DNA of 7,138 nucleotides from Sulfurimonas sp. (lineage in GTDB: Bacteria; Campylobacterota; Campylobacteria; Campylobacterales; Sulfurimonadaceae). Within the stretch, counting starts at the first letter, position 1, and each line of letters begins with the position of its first letter. The DNA lies in contig JALTUB010000102.1 in assembly GCA_027047745.1 (NCBI GenBank), positions 1 through 7,138 on the forward strand, read 5' to 3'. The notes under the pieces were generated by a model. It worked only from the letters and a program-made list of their open reading frames with translations. It was not told where the DNA came from and did not search any database. This document shows, in pieces, positions 1-4,222 of the stretch. Both the position numbers and the translations under genes were made by a program.

Positions 1-108
1 CAAGCAGCTAAAAAACCAGTAAAAAAACTGATAATGAAATGTGGAATTGGCAAGTGTGGTGCAGCTATGATGGATGAGATGGATGCTTCAGCAAAAGAGA
101 CTAAATAG
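1..108 (+). CDS. C-terminal end of a small Cys-Gly motif protein, HvfA/bufferin-like (partial)
   Basis: Only the last 35 codons are visible, open from base 1 and ending at TAG 106-108. The tail starts with a Lys/Ala/Pro-rich linker (QAAKKPVKK), then reads MKCGIGKCGAAMMDEMD and ends in a charged stretch. Two KCG units four residues apart, surrounded by Met, resemble the EGKCG repeats of HvfA/bufferin proteins. In that family the cysteines are converted to oxazolone/thioamide groups by a DUF692 enzyme with a partner protein, and the exported peptide binds copper. Here the residue before GKCG is Ile rather than Glu, and only one double motif is visible, so the family call is tentative. The partner genes, if present, would lie left of the window. 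It could instead be another small Cys/Met metal-binding protein. Its stop lies in the loop of a terminator-like hairpin and it converges on the EI24 gene with an 8-nt overlap. Confidence 0.5.
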   Translation, partial: QAAKKPVKKLIMKCGIGKCGAAMMDEMDASAKETK

Positions 109-131
109 TTTTAGTTTCTTCTCTTATTTTT
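95..131. terminator. Stem-loop containing both convergent stop codons, probable intrinsic terminator
   Basis: Bases 95-105 (AAGAGACTAAA) pair with 110-120 (TTTAGTTTCTT) around the 4-base loop TAGT. This gives an 11-bp stem in plus-strand RNA with a single G-U wobble (99/116). It is followed by a U-rich stretch (CTCTTATTTTTCT, 121-133), which fits an intrinsic terminator for the plus-strand gene. In minus-strand RNA the wobble becomes a C-A mismatch and only four U follow the stem, so termination of the lemA-DUF3137-EI24 transcript would be weaker. The plus-strand stop (106-108) begins in the loop, and the EI24 stop (101-103) is in the left arm. The stem is AT-rich and therefore only moderately stable. 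Confidence 0.5.
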
Positions 132-895
132 CTAAGTTCTAAAAAGTAACTATGCCCTAGATAAATCACATAAAATACTGATGCGAAAAATACAACAAAT
201 GGTATGAGTGATATGAGATATAGACCTAAGGTCTTGAGTCTTAGCGTACTTGCATGAAAGAACTTTATCCTTATGGCTTCATCTCTTGTGCATATCGTTG
301 ATGCTACATCATAAGTTATCATTTTGTGAAAAAAGTAATATAGTGGTAGGTTAAACGCAATTACATTTAATAATGGAATAAAATATATGGGTATAAGGAC
401 TAAAAAGAGTATTAGCATAACAAATGCCCATTTAAAGATTAAAAATAGTGCTTCTGCAATGTTGGAATATCCTATCATCTCTACATCACTGTAGTGTCTT
501 CTTTGTAACTCTTTTAGTATCATAGGTGTTAAAAATCCTATGATAATTATAGCAATAAAAATAGATAGATAAAGTGTTAAAAAACTTCCGATGGTATAAA
601 CTAAAAATGATGCTATCCAAGAAGTGATGGCACTGCTCATCAAATATTTAATAATAGCAGTTCCTTGCAGAGTTGCTGCAAAACTATCTGTATGAGGTAT
701 GCCATTTTCTATGGTAGTTTGTGTTGAAGCTACATCCATAGTCCCTAGCTGATCAAGACCAACTCCAGCTATATAAAAAAACAAAACATACATAACAAGC
801 ATACTTAAGATAAAAGGCATGACTGAATACTTTAACATTTTAGATGTAAAGAGGTCTTTTATACTAAGAGATAAGGTGTTTGTTTCACTGTTCAT
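101..895 (-). CDS. EI24-domain (CysZ-like) multi-pass inner membrane protein
   Basis: A 264-aa integral membrane protein that matches the EI24/CysZ fold by its overall pattern. Hydrophobic segments lie at about 24-46, a long double stretch 83-126, another double stretch 145-186, and 221-248. A polar loop at 47-80 lies between the first two, and charged segments such as KELQRRHYSDVE (128-139) separate the helices. Pro residues inside the long stretches (169, 174, 184) suggest half-buried helices or hairpins, as in CysZ. CysZ itself is a sulfate channel, but most EI24 proteins in this phylum have no assigned substrate, and I see nothing that shows sulfate transport here. The start ATG (895-893) overlaps the stop of the DUF3137 gene as ATGA and has a good Shine-Dalgarno GGAGT at 905-901. 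It is the last gene of the lemA operon. Its stop lies in the stem-loop shared with the convergent gene. Confidence 0.72.
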   Translation of the reverse strand: MNSETNTLSLSIKDLFTSKMLKYSVMPFILSMLVMYVLFFYIAGVGLDQLGTMDVASTQTTIENGIPHTDSFAATLQGTAIIKYLMSSAITSWIASFLVYTIGSFLTLYLSIFIAIIIIGFLTPMILKELQRRHYSDVEMIGYSNIAEALFLIFKWAFVMLILFLVLIPIYFIPLLNVIAFNLPLYYFFHKMITYDVASTICTRDEAIRIKFFHASTLRLKTLGLYLISLIPFVVFFASVFYVIYLGHSYFLELRKIREETKTI

Positions 896-1854
896 AGTTT
901 ACTCCAAAGTTTTTGGTTGAGTTTTAACTCTTCAACGATGCCAATAGCAAGATGAAGTGTTTGCACATATTCCATTGCTATTTTATACTTTAAAAGTGAA
1001 TGGAAGATAGATGGCTCAAACAAATCTTTGTTGTAAGCTATGGCTAAAAAAATATTGCCACCCCTAAATGATACTGATAGAGGATGTTTCGACTCATTTT
1101 TAAAAGACAATAGTTTACTCATGAGCAGAGGTGAGAGTATATATCTTGCCTCTATCTGGTCAGAAGAGTAAACAACAAACTCCTTCTCAAAGGCAGTATC
1201 GTCCATCTTAACAAGCTCTTTGCGATTCATATTGTAAGATTGAAGAAAGTTACCAACAAGATTTCCAAATGTACTTTGAGCAGTGTCTGGAAGAACTATG
1301 GTGTCACCCTTAAAGTTTTTGTTAAATTCTGAAACTATAAATAGACCTTGAAAAATTGTACTCCAACTTGTATTGCCCTTATTATCCTTATGTTTTTTTT
1401 GAGCATGAAAATCTGAAAATTGTATTTTTATGCCATTAACAGTTCCTTTAACAAAGTCGTTTCCTTTAACCCTATCTGGTTTTGATGTAAAAATTTTAGA
1501 ACGGGTAAAATATTGTTCATTAACATGAGCATCTGGAAAATAATCTAAGTTTTCATCAAAGGCAGAGATAAGTGGAGCGATTATTTTATTTTTAAACTCT
1601 TTTGTGTAGTCTTTGATGAGGTATTTGTAGATAGCTCCACCACCTACAAAATATAAAAAGATACCAAAAATAATAATATTTGCATCGCCTGTAGCACTAA
1701 AAAGTGTTAAGCCAATCATGATAAAAACAACTGTATAAATGATACCTATGTTTATAATTCTATGTTTAAGTTGTCTTCTGTCTTTCTCTAGTATTTCTAA
1801 ACTGGGAAAAAGTTTTTTATAGTAAAAGTCTGATAACTCACTTGCACTTTTCAT
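892..1854 (-). CDS. DUF3137 domain membrane protein
   Basis: A 320-aa protein with a short cytoplasmic-looking N-terminus, two membrane helices (about 32-53 and 57-77) and a large soluble C-terminal domain. The soluble part fits DUF3137: FQGLFIVSEFNKNFKG (168-182) and VLPD (187-190), then MDDTAFEKEFVVYSSDQ (217-233) running into IEARYILSPLLMSKL (234-248), and RGGNIFLAI (264-272). The family has no established biochemical role but is often found beside lemA, as here. The start ATG is 14 bp after the lemA stop. The nearest Shine-Dalgarno-like sequence is a distant AAAGG, so initiation may depend partly on coupling. The gene carries an A8 run at codons 152-154. The 4-nt overlap with the EI24 gene points to joint expression and perhaps a shared membrane complex, which is inference. 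Confidence 0.82.
   Translation of the reverse strand: MKSASELSDFYYKKLFPSLEILEKDRRQLKHRIINIGIIYTVVFIMIGLTLFSATGDANIIIFGIFLYFVGGGAIYKYLIKDYTKEFKNKIIAPLISAFDENLDYFPDAHVNEQYFTRSKIFTSKPDRVKGNDFVKGTVNGIKIQFSDFHAQKKHKDNKGNTSWSTIFQGLFIVSEFNKNFKGDTIVLPDTAQSTFGNLVGNFLQSYNMNRKELVKMDDTAFEKEFVVYSSDQIEARYILSPLLMSKLLSFKNESKHPLSVSFRGGNIFLAIAYNKDLFEPSIFHSLLKYKIAMEYVQTLHLAIGIVEELKLNQKLWSKL
901..905 (-). promoter_or_regulatory. Ribosome binding site of the EI24 gene
   Basis: The minus-strand sequence GGAGT sits six bases before ATG 895-893. It lies inside the last codons of the DUF3137 gene, so the EI24 gene can be started independently as well as by coupling through the ATGA overlap. Confidence 0.6.
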
Positions 1855-1868
1855 CTTCTTGTACGCCT

Positions 1869-2423
1869 TTAGTTGAAAAGTTCTTTAACATTAACATTTT
1901 TTCTCTCGTTTTCTTGTATCTCAAAAACTTCTTTTCTTTGGTAGTTCATAGCGTTTGCCATAAAGTTAGTTGGTATCTGTTCTAGTGCATTGTTGTAGTC
2001 TGTAACTGCTTGGTTATAAGCTCTTCTAGCAGCTGCTATCTGCTCTTCTATCTCATTTAGTGAGCGTTGTAAGTGCATGACATTTTCATTTGCTTTTAAG
2101 TCTGGGTAGTTCTCAACTGCTATCATGATAGAACCTAAGGCAGAGGTTACTTTTGCATCAAGAGCAATCTTTTGCTCATCAGAGATGTCTGGTTTGTTAG
2201 ATTCAGAGCGAAGTTTAGTTATATCTTCAAGTATGCTTTTTTCATGTTGCATATATTTACTAACTGAAGCAACGAGATTTGGTATAAGGTCATAACGCTT
2301 TTTAAGCTGAGTATCTACACCTGCAAAGATGTTCTGAACTTGGTTTTTTTTCGCAACAAGTGAGTTGTACATTAAAACTAAAACTATAGCTAAAACGATG
2401 AGTATTATAAGTGGTGTTGACAT
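1869..2423 (-). CDS. lemA: LemA family protein
   Basis: A 184-aa LemA protein of usual length. One N-terminal membrane helix (about 4-23) is followed by a long helical domain. Family signatures are present in order: YNSLVAKKNQV (19-29), VDTQLKKRYDLIPNLVASV (36-54), a coiled stretch with HEKSILEDI (60-68), ENYPDLKA (104-111), LQRSLNEIEEQIAAARRAYN (118-137), then VTDYNNALEQIPTN (140-153). LemA proteins are anchored in the inner membrane and have been linked to envelope stress and to presenting peptides, but their molecular role is not settled. Start ATG 2423-2421 has the Shine-Dalgarno AAAGGA at 2436-2431. Only 3 bp separate it from the upstream toxin stop, and I found no convincing promoter of its own, so lemA probably shares the toxin-antitoxin transcript. 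It leads the lemA-DUF3137-EI24 cluster. An A8 run is present at 2344-2351. Confidence 0.93.
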   Translation of the reverse strand: MSTPLIILIVLAIVLVLMYNSLVAKKNQVQNIFAGVDTQLKKRYDLIPNLVASVSKYMQHEKSILEDITKLRSESNKPDISDEQKIALDAKVTSALGSIMIAVENYPDLKANENVMHLQRSLNEIEEQIAAARRAYNQAVTDYNNALEQIPTNFMANAMNYQRKEVFEIQENERKNVNVKELFN

Positions 2424-2426
2424 TAT

Positions 2427-2720
2427 TTATTCCTTTCTGTTTTTCCAATAATTTGGTTTTCTTTGAAGTTGCATAATGGCTAAAATAATAATTTCTCCAC
2501 CTCTTTGATAGTAAATGACTCCAAAGGGAAAACGATTGGTTAAACATCTTCGTATTTCTTCATCTAGTTTTTGCCAAGCAGTTGGAAAGGCTAAAATTCT
2601 TTGAATTGTTTTTTGAACTTCATAAGCGAATTCTAAGCCGAGATTTGTTTTACACGCTTCGTAGTAGTTTACTGAAGCATTTAGTTCAAGTTCAGCATCT
2701 GGATGAAATGAATATCTCAT
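2427..2720 (-). CDS. RelE/ParE superfamily toxin of a type II toxin-antitoxin system
   Basis: A 97-aa protein of normal length for a RelE/ParE toxin. It has the typical order: FHPDAELELNASVNYYEA (5-22), GLEFAYEVQKTIQRILAFP (28-46), IRRCLTNRFPFGVIYY (56-71), then the strand EIIILAIMQ (76-84) and QRKPNYWKNR (86-95). The family contains gyrase poisons (ParE) and ribosome-dependent mRNA nucleases (RelE). Its close resemblance to the plain 'RelE/ParE family' group does not show which activity it has. The position usually His in related proteins (A[VI]MH) is Gln84 here. The ATG directly follows the antitoxin TAA with no gap and no strong Shine-Dalgarno sequence, so translation should be coupled to the antitoxin, as expected for a toxin kept below its antidote. 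The reading frame is intact, with no sign of decay. Confidence 0.9.
   Translation of the reverse strand: MRYSFHPDAELELNASVNYYEACKTNLGLEFAYEVQKTIQRILAFPTAWQKLDEEIRRCLTNRFPFGVIYYQRGGEIIILAIMQLQRKPNYWKNRKE
2431..2436 (-). promoter_or_regulatory. lemA ribosome binding site inside the toxin gene
   Basis: The minus-strand AAAGGA lies seven bases before the lemA ATG. It is made from the last sense codons of the toxin (AGA AAG GAA), so any transcript translating lemA well also contains the toxin end. This ties the two genes together physically. Confidence 0.65.
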
Positions 2721-2954
2721 TTATGCATGTAATCTTTTAGTTATCTTTTGAAAAACTTCATCCCCATCAATAAGTGATACACTATTTGTTTCAATGTCAT
2801 TTTTTCTTTTATTTACTTCCTTTATCCATAGTTTATCTATAGAGGTATTTGAAGGTGTGATACTTGCTAATATCTTATCAACAATTTTAGTTTTTAAATC
2901 TATTGGTAAAATATCTATTTCATTAAATAGTTCTTCTTGTTTTAAAGCTAACAT
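2721..2954 (-). CDS. Addiction module antitoxin, Unstab_antitox-like
   Basis: A 77-aa partner of the downstream toxin. It follows the pattern of the 'addiction module protein' family (PF09720): ILPIDLKTKIVDKILASI (15-32), then IDKLWIKEVNKRKNDIE (39-55), then the ending SLIDGDEVFQKITKRL (60-75). The first part is probably a small helical domain and the second the toxin-wrapping helix. I chose ATG 2954-2952 as the start. A longer frame would begin at TTG 2966-2964, but that stretch contains the Shine-Dalgarno GGAGT itself (2965-2961 region), six bases before the ATG. The gene lies first in the pair, with its stop touching the toxin ATG. Candidate promoter and inverted repeat lie just upstream, fitting the autoregulation usual for such modules. 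Confidence 0.85.
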   Translation of the reverse strand: MLALKQEELFNEIDILPIDLKTKIVDKILASITPSNTSIDKLWIKEVNKRKNDIETNSVSLIDGDEVFQKITKRLHA

Positions 2955-2959
2955 GATAA

Positions 2960-2964
2960 ACTCC
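2960..2964 (-). promoter_or_regulatory. Antitoxin ribosome binding site that decides the start codon
   Basis: The minus strand reads TTGGAGTTTATC directly before ATG 2954-2952. GGAG is a strong Shine-Dalgarno core at proper spacing. The alternative TTG start at 2966 overlaps this core and has no site of its own upstream, only an A/T-rich run. Confidence 0.65.
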
Positions 2965-2983
2965 AATTTTTTAAATATAAATC

Positions 2984-2992
2984 ATTTTAGCA
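2984..2992 (-). promoter_or_regulatory. Candidate extended -10 promoter of the toxin-antitoxin-lemA operon
   Basis: The minus strand reads TGCTAAAAT, an extended -10 element (TGn followed by a TATAAT-like hexamer with one mismatch), about 30 bases before the antitoxin start. No good -35 hexamer is visible 17 bases further up, which is common in Campylobacterota, where A/T periodicity substitutes for it. This is the only intergenic space before the six-gene stretch ahead, so it is the best promoter candidate for antitoxin, toxin, lemA, DUF3137 and EI24 genes. Confidence 0.4.
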
Positions 2993-3009
2993 AAATAATT
3001 TATATTTTG
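2991..3009. promoter_or_regulatory. Inverted repeat overlapping the promoter, possible operator
   Basis: CAAAATA (2991-2997) and TATTTTG (3003-3009) are perfect inverted arms around the 5-base centre ATTTA. The repeat touches the candidate extended -10 element, where a toxin-antitoxin complex would be expected to bind for autorepression. A second, fully A/T palindrome AATTTTAAAATT lies at 3016-3027 over the stop codon of the flavoprotein gene. Short palindromes arise easily in such AT-rich DNA, so the functional reading is tentative. As a terminator for the flavoprotein operon it looks poor because no U run follows on the minus strand. Confidence 0.3.
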
Positions 3010-3025
3010 TTATTAAATTTTAAAA

Positions 3026-4222
3026 TTATCCTTGCTTAACAATACTCTTTGCAACCAAATAAGCACTAGCCCAAGCAAAAGCGAAGTTATAACCACCTCT
3101 CTTACCAACAACATCCAAGACTTCACCACAAAAGTATAAGTTGTTGCATTTTAGGGATTGCATTGTTTTTGGGTCTATTTCTTTAGTGTCAATACCTCCA
3201 CCACTTACTTCTGCATGACGGAAACCATGAGTGTCTGAGATTTCAAAACGCCAGTTTAACATACTGTTTGCAACTTTTTTTGCTAGTTTTATATGAATCT
3301 CTTTGCCTTTTAAAGCGTTAGATATGTTTAAATCTTCTAAGATTCCATTGGCTATTTTTAGTGGAACTAAACCGAGCAATATATCTAAAATTGTAAACTT
3401 TGGCATTTTTAAAGCTAGATTTGTGATGTGAGTTGAGAGTTTTTGCATGTTAAATGTAGGAAGTAAATTTAGTGAAATATCAACAGCTTCATAATGCAAC
3501 AAAGCCTGACTTGCTCTTTGTGAAATGTCTAAGATAGCAAAACCAGAGATACCATAGGATGTGAAAAGTATATCTCCACTTACGCTGATGTCTTTTTTGT
3601 GATTTATAAGAAGTGTGACCTCTGCGTTTAGTTTTGTTCCACTCATCTTATGAGCAATTTTTGAGTTTAGGTGAAGTTGAACTAGAGACGGATATGCTGG
3701 TATGATATTGTGTCCATACACTTTTGCGAACTCTTCACCATCACTATTTCCACCTAAGTGTGAAGCTGCACGAGAGCCAGTTGCAACTACAACACTATCA
3801 TACTTTTGCATCATCTTTTTTATATCTGTTATCTTTGTGTCAGTGTGAAAAACTACACTAAGACCTTTAGCGTACTCTTCTAGTAACTTTGCGACTGATT
3901 TAGCTTCATTACTTAAGGGATATGCTCTACCATCATCTAAAATATTTAGTAAAAGTCCTATGGATGATGCAAATTTATGAAATTCATCAAAGCCAAAAGT
4001 TTTTAGGGCATAAGAGACAAAGTTGTGGTTATCTGAGAAAAAATCATCAGGAGTGAGATTTCTATTTGTGATGTTACAACGACCATTTCCAGAGACTAAA
4101 ATCTTCTTTGCAGGTTTTGAGTTTTGCTCAAAAAGTGTAACACTCAAACCATCTTTTGCACAAAGGATAGAACATAAAAGTCCAGAAGCCCCAGCACCAA
4201 TTATCGCAATATTTTGACTCAC
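3026..4222 (-). CDS. BaiN/HI0933 family FAD-dependent oxidoreductase
   Basis: A 398-aa flavoprotein of the HI0933-like family (PF03486), full length. It opens with the dinucleotide-binding loop IIGAGASG (7-14) and the acidic end of the second strand, FEQN (31-34). Next comes the family hallmark KILVSGNGRCNITN (40-53), then VVVATGS (144-150), GDILFTSYGISGFAIL (216-231), and the C-terminal FAD-contact block CGEVLDVVGKRGGYNFAFAW (365-384). Relatives such as BaiN reduce double bonds in bile acid intermediates, but in free-living Campylobacterota the substrate is unknown, so no specific reaction should be assigned. Start is GTG 4222-4220, which overlaps the mutS2 stop as GTGA. The site before it is weak, suggesting translational coupling. 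It is the last gene of the murC-mutS2 operon. Confidence 0.9.
   Translation of the reverse strand: MSQNIAIIGAGASGLLCSILCAKDGLSVTLFEQNSKPAKKILVSGNGRCNITNRNLTPDDFFSDNHNFVSYALKTFGFDEFHKFASSIGLLLNILDDGRAYPLSNEAKSVAKLLEEYAKGLSVVFHTDTKITDIKKMMQKYDSVVVATGSRAASHLGGNSDGEEFAKVYGHNIIPAYPSLVQLHLNSKIAHKMSGTKLNAEVTLLINHKKDISVSGDILFTSYGISGFAILDISQRASQALLHYEAVDISLNLLPTFNMQKLSTHITNLALKMPKFTILDILLGLVPLKIANGILEDLNISNALKGKEIHIKLAKKVANSMLNWRFEISDTHGFRHAEVSGGGIDTKEIDPKTMQSLKCNNLYFCGEVLDVVGKRGGYNFAFAWASAYLVAKSIVKQG

Noticed and set aside
101..895. Calling the EI24 protein CysZ sulfate transporter
   Set aside because: The fold pattern fits but no sulfate-related neighbour or diagnostic residue was recognised, so only the domain name is used.
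2424..2520. Separate lemA promoter within the toxin gene
   Set aside because: Only loose A/T-rich -10-like strings were found, none with an extended -10 or -35 partner.
2302..2547. 81-codon minus-strand frame over the lemA/toxin junction
   Set aside because: It lies out of frame across two well-supported genes, has no family signal, and its wording is that of a shadow frame.
3010..3028. Intrinsic terminator for the flavoprotein operon
   Set aside because: The AATTTTAAAATT palindrome is purely A/T, too weak, and not followed by a U run on the minus strand.
2794..3039. 81-codon plus-strand frame opposite the antitoxin
   Set aside because: Antisense to a recognisable antitoxin and made of hydrophobic residues expected from AT-rich reverse reading; no ribosome binding site.
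4023..4217. 64-codon plus-strand frame opposite the flavoprotein start
   Set aside because: Antisense shadow of the FAD-binding N-terminus, no independent evidence.
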